This document shows positions 16,927-24,104 of a DNA stretch of 31,825 bases, piece by piece; within the stretch, counting starts at the first letter, position 1, and each line of letters starts with the position of its first letter. The position numbers and the translations under genes are program-made. Source of the stretch: Flavobacteriaceae bacterium UBA3078 (GTDB lineage Bacteria; Bacteroidota; Bacteroidia; Flavobacteriales; Flavobacteriaceae); assembly GCA_002366675.1 (NCBI GenBank), contig DFBO01000125.1:1-31825 (forward strand). The letters run 5' to 3'. Below the pieces are notes generated by a model that had not been told where the DNA came from, ran no database searches, and saw only the letters and a list, made by a program, of their open reading frames with translations.

Positions 16927-17576
16927 TATTTTTCAGCGATGATGCTTTCGCCACCACGTACTTTTTGATTGAGTTTTACTTTAATATTAGTATCTAATGG
17001 TAGAAATAAATCTACGCGAGAACCAAACTTGATAAAACCAGAATCTTCACCTTGAAGAACAGTTTGATTTTCTTTAGCATAATTTACTATACGCTTGGCT
17101 AATGCGCCTGCAATTTGGCGATATAAAACTTTACCATACGTTTCGTTTTCTACAACTACAGTTGTGCGTTCGTTTTCTTCACTAGCTTTTGGATGCCAGG
17201 CAACTAAATATTTTCCTTTATGGTATTTACTAAAAATAACTTTTCCCCCTATAGGATGTCTAGTAACATGTACATTTAGAGGAGACATGAAAACACTTAC
17301 TTGAAGGCGTTTTTCATTAAAGAATTCTTTCTCAAAAACTTCTTCAATTACAACCACTTTTCCATCTACAGGAGATACAACGGTTTCGGCATTTCTATGT
17401 GTAAAACGTTTGGGATTTCTGAAAAATTGTAAAATTAAAATAAAGAAAACTAAATAGGTAATCATTAACAAGGTGCTTAACCAAGCAATACTAACAAAGC
17501 TATCTGTAAGTAAAAATAATGCAACAACTATGATAAGTGTTACAAATACAATTTTATGACCTTCTTTATGAAACAT
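16926..17576 (-). CDS. psd: Phosphatidylserine decarboxylase (short, membrane-associated type)
   Basis: The 216 residues fit the short PSD family. Two hydrophobic segments lie near the N-terminus (about 9-24 and 28-50). The catalytic domain shows SPVDGKVV with Asp71, VFMSPLNVHVTRHP (His103 and His107) and the self-cleavage site Gly185-Ser186 in FIKFGSRVDLF, equivalent to LGST. Ser186 would become the pyruvoyl group after cleavage into beta and alpha chains. It makes phosphatidylethanolamine from phosphatidylserine. The start overlaps the end of cdsA by 11 bases. No pssA gene is adjacent in the window. Confidence 0.95.
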   Translation of the reverse strand: MFHKEGHKIVFVTLIIVVALFLLTDSFVSIAWLSTLLMITYLVFFILILQFFRNPKRFTHRNAETVVSPVDGKVVVIEEVFEKEFFNEKRLQVSVFMSPLNVHVTRHPIGGKVIFSKYHKGKYLVAWHPKASEENERTTVVVENETYGKVLYRQIAGALAKRIVNYAKENQTVLQGEDSGFIKFGSRVDLFLPLDTNIKVKLNQKVRGGESIIAEK

Positions 17577-18390
17577 AATTTAAAATACGTAAAAACAAAT
17601 AAATAAAAGGAGCAGCAAAAATAATGCTGTCAAACCTGTCTAGTAAGCCTCCATGTCCAGGCATAATTATACCACTATCTTTAACATTGGCTTGACGTTT
17701 AAACTTCGACTCTATTAAATCGCCAAGGGTTCCTAAAACACTAATAATAATACTTAAAATTAACCAATTTGAAAAACTTAAATTAGTTTCTGTAAATGTA
17801 GCAATAAAATAGCTTGCAATAGAAGCAAAAAATAAACCACCTAAAAAACCTTCAACTGTTTTTTTAGGCGATATACTTGGAAATAATTTCTGCTTTCCAA
17901 AATTCTTTCCAACTAGATAAGCAAAGGTGTCATTTGTCCAAACTAAAATAAACGATCCTAATAAAATTAAAGGACTAAAAGTATGGTTGTTATTTGCAAT
18001 TAATACTAAGAATATAAATCCACTAGAGAGATAGAATGTGGTAATAATTAATCTTTTTGAACTAAAAAGAGGGATGTCCTTTTCTGTAAATAAATCTTTA
18101 ATTAAAAGCAATTGCACAAAGATTGTGATTACCTGTAATATTTGTGTGGCTTCGCTTAAGCCTTGTTTAGAATTCATTACAAATTGCCAATAGCCAAAAA
18201 CTAAATATAATACGGTAAAAACTATATATGGTATAAAAGATTTGTATTGAATTAAATTTTTAAACTCTGCTAAACAGATAATTCCAAAAATGTAGAATAA
18301 TATAATGAATGCATGTTCATTGGTTAATGATACAAGAAGTAATATAACATACAAAAGGCCAGAAAAGGATCTTACAAGAATTTCTTTCAT
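17566..18390 (-). CDS. cdsA: Phosphatidate cytidylyltransferase (CDP-diacylglycerol synthase)
   Basis: This is a 274-residue integral membrane enzyme with about eight hydrophobic segments. It makes CDP-diacylglycerol from phosphatidate and CTP, the precursor used for phosphatidylserine and then, through psd, for phosphatidylethanolamine. The C-terminal third carries the family signature: VWTNDTFAYLVGKNFGK, then SPKKTVEGFLGG, GDLIESKFKR and KDSGIIMPGHGGLLDRFDS, whose Asp residues bind Mg-CTP. A one-base gap to the upstream LUD gene and an 11-base overlap with psd place it inside a tightly coupled operon. Confidence 0.96.
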   Translation of the reverse strand: MKEILVRSFSGLLYVILLLVSLTNEHAFIILFYIFGIICLAEFKNLIQYKSFIPYIVFTVLYLVFGYWQFVMNSKQGLSEATQILQVITIFVQLLLIKDLFTEKDIPLFSSKRLIITTFYLSSGFIFLVLIANNNHTFSPLILLGSFILVWTNDTFAYLVGKNFGKQKLFPSISPKKTVEGFLGGLFFASIASYFIATFTETNLSFSNWLILSIIISVLGTLGDLIESKFKRQANVKDSGIIMPGHGGLLDRFDSIIFAAPFIYLFLRILNYVS

Positions 18391-18391
18391 T

Positions 18392-19000
18392 CTAAAGGTC
18401 TTCTAAGAGTAGTAAGTATAAATTTTTAGAACTACTACCATAAGTCATAAAGTCTTTTTCTTCAAGAGATTTAAAATGTTTTATGGTTGTAATATTAGTA
18501 GGAATTTGTTTTTTATTCTTTGATTTTATGACTCTAAGACCTTCTCCAATATTTTCAACAATTTGACTAGTTGTAGCAAAAACAATAAAATTATCAGGAA
18601 GCTCTTTTAATTTTTTTTCAGCTATTTGCCTAGAAGAAATAAGTAATGAGCCATCATCAGCTATCAGATTCTCGCAGGTAGTTAGAAAAAAGGTAGCACT
18701 TTCAACAGAATTTGCTTTTTCTAGATTAAAGCCTTTAAATCTATCTTCCATACTGCTGTCTAAAAAGAGTACTTTGTTTTCTTGCCAGCTATTCTCTTCA
18801 ATAATTTGACCAAGTGAATTAAAAATTTCATGTAAATTTTCGCAATACAAGAACTTGCCACCATTAGCTTTAAAGTTTATTGTAAACCTTTCATCTACTG
18901 GTAATTTTATGTCAGGCATGTATTTGCCTCTCTCATTTGACTTCAATTCTTCCTCTGATTTCTCAGATTTGGAACCAAAAATTTTTCTAAAAAGACTCAT
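18392..19000 (-). CDS. LUD domain protein (LutC/YkgG-like)
   Basis: This is a 202-residue cytosolic protein. After a charged N-terminal stretch (about 1-30) it has the LUD fold core: KFLYCENLHEIFNSLGQI, then a region with SATFFLTTCENLIADDGSLLI, NFIVFATTSQIVENI and a C-terminal YGSSSKNLYLLLLEDL. LutC is part of the lactate utilisation complex LutABC, but no lutA or lutB is present here. In flavobacteria this protein sits as the first gene of the cdsA-psd operon, which argues against a lactate role. Only one base separates its stop (TAG) from the cdsA ATG. Specific function unknown. Confidence 0.8.
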   Translation of the reverse strand: MSLFRKIFGSKSEKSEEELKSNERGKYMPDIKLPVDERFTINFKANGGKFLYCENLHEIFNSLGQIIEENSWQENKVLFLDSSMEDRFKGFNLEKANSVESATFFLTTCENLIADDGSLLISSRQIAEKKLKELPDNFIVFATTSQIVENIGEGLRVIKSKNKKQIPTNITTIKHFKSLEEKDFMTYGSSSKNLYLLLLEDL

Positions 19001-19040
19001 TTAAGTTATTGCTATTAATCTAAGTATAGTAGGCTTTTTT

Positions 19041-19048
19041 TCAAATAT
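19041..19048 (-). promoter_or_regulatory. Candidate -7 element TATATTTG for the LUD-cdsA-psd-acbP operon
   Basis: On the minus strand the element matches TAnnTTTG and leaves about 34 bases of leader before the ATG at 19000. The upstream promoter half overlaps the arm of the ftsH terminator hairpin; the only nearby TTG is just 13 bases away, so the -33 element is unclear. Confidence 0.5.
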
Positions 19049-19088
19049 AAAAAATCTTAAACCAACCATTGGGTTAATTTAAGATTTT
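19049..19088. terminator. Strong intrinsic terminator after ftsH
   Basis: AAAAATCTTAAA (19049-19060) and TTTAAGATTTTT (19077-19088) are perfect 12-base inverted arms. Between them, AACC/GGTT can pair further. The T tract follows on both strands; since ftsH ends at 19120 on the minus strand, it serves ftsH. Confidence 0.85.
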
Positions 19089-19119
19089 TGCTAAACCTTA
19101 ACAAATATAATTACCAAAT

Positions 19120-21123
19120 TTATTCCTCTTCAGTATTGTCAAGTTTCTTTTTTTCTTCAATAATCTCTACCTTTTCTTCAGCTTTTTTGTCTTCAACCAT
19201 TTCTTTCTTTTCAAAAGGACGTTTGCCAAAGATTTTCTCTAAATTATCTTTAAAAATAACTTCTTTTTCAAGTAAAACTTCAGCAAGAAGTGTTAGTTTA
19301 TCTCTGTTTTCTTCAAGAAGTTTTATTGCTCTTTGATATTGTTCTTCAATAATATCTGAAATTTCTTTATCAATTAATTCAGCTGTTTTTTCACTATATG
19401 GTTTTGTAAATCCATACTCGTTTTGACCTGAAGAATCATAATAAGTTAAGTTTCCTACTTTTTCGCTTAAGCCATAAATAGTAACCATAGCTCTTGCTTG
19501 TTTAGTTACTTTTTCTAAATCGCTTAAAGCACCTGTAGAAATTCTATCGAAAATAACTTTTTCAGCAGCACGACCACCAAGAGCAGCACACATTTCGTCT
19601 AGCATTTGTTCTGGGTGAACAATTAAACGTTCTTCTGGTAAATACCAAGCAGCACCTAACGATCTTCCACGAGGAACAATAGTAACTTTTACTAGTGGAG
19701 CTGCATGTTCTAGCATCCAACTAACTGTAGCATGACCAGCTTCATGAAAAGCAATAGCTTTCTTTTCGGCTACAGACATTATTTTATTTTTCTTTTCAAG
19801 ACCACCTACAATTCTATCCACAGCATCTAAGAAATCTTGTTTGTCTACAGCTTTTTTTCCTTGTCTTGCAGCAATAAGTGCAGCTTCGTTGCAAACATTG
19901 GCAATATCTGCTCCAGAAAATCCTGGTGTTTGTTTTGCTAAGAAATCAACATCTAAATCTTTTGCTTTTTTAAGAGGCCTTAAATGAACTTCAAATATTT
20001 CTTTACGTTCACGAACATCTGGAAGGTCTACAAATATTTGTCTGTCAAAACGACCAGCACGCATAAGGGCTTTGTCTAATATATCGGCTCTATTAGTTGC
20101 AGCAAGAACGATAACATTTGTGTTTGTGCCAAAACCATCCATTTCTGTTAATAGCTGATTTAAAGTGTTCTCACGCTCATCATTACTTCCTGACATGGCA
20201 TTTTTACCCCTTGCACGACCAATAGCATCAATTTCATCTATAAAAATTATAGCAGGAGATTTTTCTTTAGCTTGTTTAAAAAGGTCTCTCACTCTTGAGG
20301 CTCCAACTCCAACAAACATTTCAACAAAATCTGATCCAGATAAAGAGAAGAAAGGTACTTGGGCTTCGCCAGCAACAGCTTTTGCTAATAAGGTTTTACC
20401 AGTTCCTGGAGATCCTACTAATAAAGCTCCTTTAGGTATTTTACCACCTAATGAAGTGTATTTTTCAGGATTTTTAAGGAAATCTACAATTTCTTGAACT
20501 TCTTCTTTAGCGCCTTCTAACCCAGCAACGTCTTTAAAAGTTGTTTTAACTTCTGTGTTTTCGTCAAAAAGTTTGGCTTTAGATTTACCAATGTTAAATA
20601 TTTGACTTCCACCTCCACCACCAGCTCCACCAGACATACGACGCATGATGAAAATCCAAACTCCAATTAATAAGATGAATGGAAGTAAACCAATGAGGAA
20701 GTCTCCCCAAAGGTTTTGTTCTGTTTTATATTCTACTTTTGGTAGTGGATCTAAGTTTTCTTCATTTATAACTTTAGAAATATCGTCTTCAAAATTCTGA
20801 AGATCCCCAAATTCAAACTTGTAATTTGGTAACCTAGTTGCAGAAGGTAACAATGAAGAAGGTTTTGATTTTTTATGAATTTCAGTTTGCTCTGCTGCAG
20901 CTGTTAAATAAACTTTAGCTTCGCGTCTATTTACTATTTCAACTTTTTCAACGTCTCCATTTCTTAAATAAGACATAAATTGAGAAGGAGTAGTAGGACT
21001 TGCGTCTTGAAAATTACTACCACTAAACAACTGCATAGTTAAAAATACTGCTATAATAATTCCGTAAATCCAGTAAGGACTGAATTTAGGTTTTTTAGGG
21101 TTAATTTTTTTCTTGTTTGTCAT
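19120..21123 (-). CDS. ftsH: ATP-dependent zinc metalloprotease FtsH
   Basis: The 667-residue protein has the whole FtsH layout. It has a transmembrane segment at about 18-35, a periplasmic domain, a second segment at about 140-161, a Gly-rich linker (SGGAGGGGGS), the AAA domain with Walker A GSPGTGKT (237-244; Ser in place of the usual Pro), Walker B IIFIDEID (292-299) and arginine-finger region MRAGRFDR, then the peptidase motif HEAGH (460-464). The third zinc ligand is likely Asp535 in TGALSDLEK. The tail is very acidic and Lys-rich. It degrades membrane and short-lived cytosolic proteins. It lies nine bases downstream of rsfS and ends at a strong terminator, so rsfS-ftsH form an operon. 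Confidence 0.98.
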   Translation of the reverse strand: MTNKKKINPKKPKFSPYWIYGIIIAVFLTMQLFSGSNFQDASPTTPSQFMSYLRNGDVEKVEIVNRREAKVYLTAAAEQTEIHKKSKPSSLLPSATRLPNYKFEFGDLQNFEDDISKVINEENLDPLPKVEYKTEQNLWGDFLIGLLPFILLIGVWIFIMRRMSGGAGGGGGSQIFNIGKSKAKLFDENTEVKTTFKDVAGLEGAKEEVQEIVDFLKNPEKYTSLGGKIPKGALLVGSPGTGKTLLAKAVAGEAQVPFFSLSGSDFVEMFVGVGASRVRDLFKQAKEKSPAIIFIDEIDAIGRARGKNAMSGSNDERENTLNQLLTEMDGFGTNTNVIVLAATNRADILDKALMRAGRFDRQIFVDLPDVRERKEIFEVHLRPLKKAKDLDVDFLAKQTPGFSGADIANVCNEAALIAARQGKKAVDKQDFLDAVDRIVGGLEKKNKIMSVAEKKAIAFHEAGHATVSWMLEHAAPLVKVTIVPRGRSLGAAWYLPEERLIVHPEQMLDEMCAALGGRAAEKVIFDRISTGALSDLEKVTKQARAMVTIYGLSEKVGNLTYYDSSGQNEYGFTKPYSEKTAELIDKEISDIIEEQYQRAIKLLEENRDKLTLLAEVLLEKEVIFKDNLEKIFGKRPFEKKEMVEDKKAEEKVEIIEEKKKLDNTEEE

Positions 21124-21132
21124 TAAATTCTT

Positions 21133-21504
21133 TTAATATTTTGTTTCAACTACTGTTGTTTTTGCATCTCCCCAAAGACTTTCAATATCGTAATATTGTC
21201 TAATATGTTTTTGAAATACATGTACAACAACATTCACATAATCAATTAAAACCCATTCGGCATTGTCTGAACCTTCAATATGCCAAGGCTTATCTTTTAA
21301 TTCTTTACTAACTTTTTTTTGAATGGAATTTACAATGGCATTTACTTGAGTGTTCGAAGTACCTTCGCAAATAATAAAGTAGTCACAAACCGTGTTTTCA
21401 ATCTCTCTTAAATCTAGAATATTTATGTCTTTTCCTTTTAAATCTTCTATTCCACTTAATATGGTAGTTATAAGTTGGTCTGCGTTAGATTCTTTTTTTG
21501 TCAT
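21133..21504 (-). CDS. rsfS: Ribosome silencing factor RsfS
   Basis: The 123 residues match the RsfS/Iojap (DUF143) family: DLREIENTVCDYFIICEGTS, then the C-terminal WHIEGSDNAEWVLIDYVNVV and VHVFQKHIRQYYDIESLWGDA. It binds ribosomal protein L14 (uL14) and blocks subunit joining in poor growth conditions. It is the first gene of the rsfS-ftsH operon, divergent from birA. A consensus -7 element lies 20-27 bases upstream of its ATG. Confidence 0.96.
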   Translation of the reverse strand: MTKKESNADQLITTILSGIEDLKGKDINILDLREIENTVCDYFIICEGTSNTQVNAIVNSIQKKVSKELKDKPWHIEGSDNAEWVLIDYVNVVVHVFQKHIRQYYDIESLWGDAKTTVVETKY

Positions 21505-21523
21505 TAATGATTTTTAATTTGTG

Positions 21524-21531
21524 CAAAGTTA
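21524..21531 (-). promoter_or_regulatory. Candidate -7 element TAACTTTG for rsfS-ftsH
   Basis: On the minus strand this is a perfect TAnnTTTG followed by CA, a form I associate with strong flavobacterial promoters. It leaves a leader of about 12 bases to the ATG at 21504. No TTG is seen at the -33 distance. Confidence 0.55.
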
Positions 21532-21598
21532 TTATTTTTTAGTTCTTTATACTTTAAAATTTTCATAAGATTTTACAGTACGAATATAACTATTTATT

Positions 21599-22330
21599 AT
21601 GCGTATAATCAAACTTAATGCCATCGATTCAACCAACAGCTATTTAAAGCAGTTAAGTACGAACGAGATAGTTGAAGACAATACTATTGTAGTAGCTAAT
21701 TATCAGACTAATGGACGTGGGCAAATGGATTCGACTTGGGCGTCAGAAGACTCCAAGAATCTTATGTTTAGTGTGTTTAAGGATTTCTCCTTCCTTCAAA
21801 CAGAACAAAATTTTTACATAAGTATGGCAGTCTCACTTTCCATAATTAAGACTTTAAAGTCATTTTCGATTCCAAAATTACATATTAAATGGCCTAACGA
21901 CATTTTGTCAGAAAACAAAAAATTATGTGGCATTTTAATTGAAAATATTATTAAACATAATCAACTTAAAGCAACAATAATTGGAGTAGGTCTAAATGTT
22001 AATCAAAATAATTTTGATGGGCTCCCAAAAGCAACATCATTACATTTATTGACTGGGAATATTTTTAATTTAGATGAAGTGTTACTGGTTATTTCAGATA
22101 ACTTGAATTACTATTTTAATCTTTTAAAAACTGAAAAGTATCAGCTAATAAAAGAGGCTTATGAAAGTCTTTTGTTTAGAAAAGACAAACCTTCAACTTT
22201 TAAAGATGCTGAAGGTAAATTGTTCTCTGGTTTTATAAAATCTGTTTCAAATTCTGGTAATTTACAAGTCCTTCTTGAGGACGAAGTAATAAAAGAATTC
22301 GATTTAAAAGAGATAGCCTTATTATATTAA
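21599..22330 (+). CDS. birA: Biotin--[acetyl-CoA-carboxylase] ligase, without DNA-binding domain
   Basis: This is a 243-residue monofunctional biotin protein ligase. It attaches biotin to the carboxyl carrier protein via biotinyl-AMP. The ligase motif GRGQMDSTW (39-47) replaces the classic GRGRRGRxW, a variant usual in this group although Asp in the fourth variable place is less usual. KWPNDIL (97-103) and CGILIE (110-115) hold the catalytic Lys and biotin contacts. There is no N-terminal helix-turn-helix, so it should not act as a bio repressor. Its stop codon overlaps that of the convergent SRPBCC gene through a shared TTAA. Confidence 0.94.
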   Translation: MRIIKLNAIDSTNSYLKQLSTNEIVEDNTIVVANYQTNGRGQMDSTWASEDSKNLMFSVFKDFSFLQTEQNFYISMAVSLSIIKTLKSFSIPKLHIKWPNDILSENKKLCGILIENIIKHNQLKATIIGVGLNVNQNNFDGLPKATSLHLLTGNIFNLDEVLLVISDNLNYYFNLLKTEKYQLIKEAYESLLFRKDKPSTFKDAEGKLFSGFIKSVSNSGNLQVLLEDEVIKEFDLKEIALLY

Positions 22331-22722
22331 ATAGCGCTAGGGATATTGTTTGATAACGTCTCTATAAATTTTGTAATAGGACCTTTAATCATCATAGCCA
22401 TCATGGCATTAAATTCGCCATCAAAAACTAATTGAACTTCACTTTTATTAGCTTCAAGTTTTGTAATAAGTCCTGTTAAAGAAAAATCTATTTTCCCTCC
22501 AGCAGCACCTAAAATAATTTTATTTGGAGGCACTAATTCTTTTTTCTTTAGTATGATTTCTGGCATTCCTTTTAAAGCGAAAAGAAATTTATCTTCGTCT
22601 AAAACTTCAAATTTACTTATGTTTTCAGGCATTAGTTTTTCGAAATTTTTTACATCAGATAAAAAGTTAAATACTTCTTCAGGAGATTTTTCTACAATTA
22701 CAGTAGGAGATTCTAAATTCAT
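22327..22722 (-). CDS. SRPBCC (START-like) family protein
   Basis: I start at the Met encoded at 22720-22722, giving 131 residues (MNLESPTVIVEKSPEEVFNF). An upstream ATG at 22771-22773 adds 17 residues that are simply the pyrE end read in another frame. The downstream start leaves a clean 19-base gap after pyrE. The protein shows the SRPBCC pattern: an N-terminal strand, VEKSPEEVFNFLSDVKNFEKLMP, a run of strands (FLFALKGMPEIILKKKEL, IDFSLTGLITKLE) and a C-terminal helix with MMAMMIKGPITKFIETLSN. The fold binds hydrophobic ligands; its ligand is unknown. It probably shares a transcript with pyrE. Confidence 0.85.
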   Translation of the reverse strand: MNLESPTVIVEKSPEEVFNFLSDVKNFEKLMPENISKFEVLDEDKFLFALKGMPEIILKKKELVPPNKIILGAAGGKIDFSLTGLITKLEANKSEVQLVFDGEFNAMMAMMIKGPITKFIETLSNNIPSAI

Positions 22723-22741
22723 GTTTTTTATTTTACTATTA

Positions 22742-23386
22742 TCAATTAGCGTTCCATTCACTAGGATTGGCATTCCAATCTGATAATGTTTTTATTTCTT
22801 TTTGAGTAATATATTTAGTATACAAAGCTTGGTCTAATAGACTTTCGTAATTACTAAGAGTATGTAACGTAATATTTTCTTTTTCAAAATTAGCTTTAGC
22901 AATTTCAAAGCCATAAGAGAAGATAGCAATCATTCCCTTGACATTTAAATTGGCTTCTTTTAATGCTTTAACAGCATTTAAGCTGCTTTTTCCAGTACTT
23001 ATTAAATCTTCAACTACAACCACATTTTCTCCACCATTTACATGACCTTCAATTTGATTTTGCCTACCATGAGATTTTGCTTCAGGTCTAACATATATAA
23101 AAGGGACGCCTAAATATTCGGCAACCAACATGCCTATGCCAATTGCACCTGTAGCAACACCTGCAATAACATCTGGTTTGCCATATTGTTTTTCTATTTG
23201 TTTCGCCATAGTTTCGCGAACATAATTCCTGATTGTTGGATAAGATAGAATTATTCTATTGTCGCAATAAATTGGCGAATTCCATCCAGATGCCCAAGTA
23301 AAAGGTTCTTTAGGGCTTAGTTTAATAGCATTTATTTGCAATAAAACTTCTGCAGTTTTTCTTGCTGTATGTTTGTTGAAAATCAT
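22742..23386 (-). CDS. pyrE: Orotate phosphoribosyltransferase
   Basis: The 214-residue protein makes orotidine 5'-monophosphate from orotate and PRPP in pyrimidine synthesis. The PRPP-binding motif VVVVEDLISTGKSS is at 122-135. The catalytic loop region YVRPEAKSHGRQNQIEGH (98-115) contains the Lys and His of the flexible loop. FTWASGWNSPIYCDNR near the N-terminus is the orotate-site segment. The C-terminus ends in a small duplication, WNANPSEWNAN. The gene is followed by the SRPBCC gene and divergent from the Nudix gene. Confidence 0.97.
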   Translation of the reverse strand: MIFNKHTARKTAEVLLQINAIKLSPKEPFTWASGWNSPIYCDNRIILSYPTIRNYVRETMAKQIEKQYGKPDVIAGVATGAIGIGMLVAEYLGVPFIYVRPEAKSHGRQNQIEGHVNGGENVVVVEDLISTGKSSLNAVKALKEANLNVKGMIAIFSYGFEIAKANFEKENITLHTLSNYESLLDQALYTKYITQKEIKTLSDWNANPSEWNAN

Positions 23387-23391
23387 AGTTA

Positions 23392-23399
23392 CAAAATTA
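23392..23399 (-). promoter_or_regulatory. Candidate -7 element TAATTTTG directly before pyrE
   Basis: The minus-strand element matches TAnnTTTG and is only five bases from the ATG at 23386, so the transcript would be leaderless or nearly so. No clear TTG is seen upstream. Confidence 0.4.
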
Positions 23400-23513
23400 C
23401 ACTTTTTTAATTAAAACTATAATTTGAAAATGTATTTATAATTAAGAGTTAAATCTATTGATAAGAAATAAAAATTAATATTTTTACAAAACAATTTTGC
23501 TTTAAAAAGGATT

Positions 23514-24095
23514 ATGCTTAAAATTTTTGTAAATGATAAACCTATAATTTTAACAACAAAAGTTGAAAAGGAAAAAGGGTTTAAAAACTATTTTTTGAAA
23601 TCTGTAAACTTATCTAAGGTTATCAGAGAGTTAAATAGAACATCTTTAAAAGAAGCTAGGTTAATTCATAAAAAAGAAAAAAAGCTTTTAAAAAAATTTT
23701 TAAAAAAGTTACCTAATGTCGTTGCAGGTGGAGGGAAAGTTTTTAACGATAAAGGTGAGGTTTTATTTATTTATAGAAATGATAAATGGGATTTGCCTAA
23801 AGGGAAAACTGAAAAAAATGAGGATATTGAAACTACAGCCATTCGCGAAGTTAAAGAAGAAACGGGTGTTAAAGGATTAGAAATTATTAAACCACTCGAA
23901 ACCACGTATCATATTTTTAAAAGAAATGGCAGATATAGGATTAAAATCACCTATTGGTTTGAAATGAAAACTTCTTATAATGGAAAACTTGTGCCAGAAG
24001 AAAAGGAAGGGATAACTAAAGTGGCTTGGTTAAATAAAAAAGAGATAGCTCAGGTACTAGAAAATTCTTATGCTAATATTAGAGAATTGATTTAA
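23514..24095 (+). CDS. Nudix hydrolase
   Basis: This is a 193-residue protein. The Nudix box is complete: Gly97, Glu103, Arg111-Glu112, Glu115-Glu116 and Gly118 in the stretch from PKGKTEKNED to REVKEETGV. The metal-binding Glu residues are all kept, so it should be active. WDLPKGK just before the box is typical of diadenosine polyphosphate or ADP-ribose type members, but the substrate cannot be read from the sequence. Residues 1-66 are a Lys-rich extension of no family I recognise. The stop lies nine bases from the stop of the convergent TonB-dependent receptor gene. Confidence 0.93.
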   Translation: MLKIFVNDKPIILTTKVEKEKGFKNYFLKSVNLSKVIRELNRTSLKEARLIHKKEKKLLKKFLKKLPNVVAGGGKVFNDKGEVLFIYRNDKWDLPKGKTEKNEDIETTAIREVKEETGVKGLEIIKPLETTYHIFKRNGRYRIKITYWFEMKTSYNGKLVPEEKEGITKVAWLNKKEIAQVLENSYANIRELI

Positions 24096-24104
24096 TATCT
24101 ATTG

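Noticed and set aside
22723..22773. Longer N-terminus (17 extra residues) for the SRPBCC protein.
   Set aside because: The extension overlaps the pyrE end in another frame, has no family similarity, and the Met at 22722 begins exactly where the SRPBCC fold starts.
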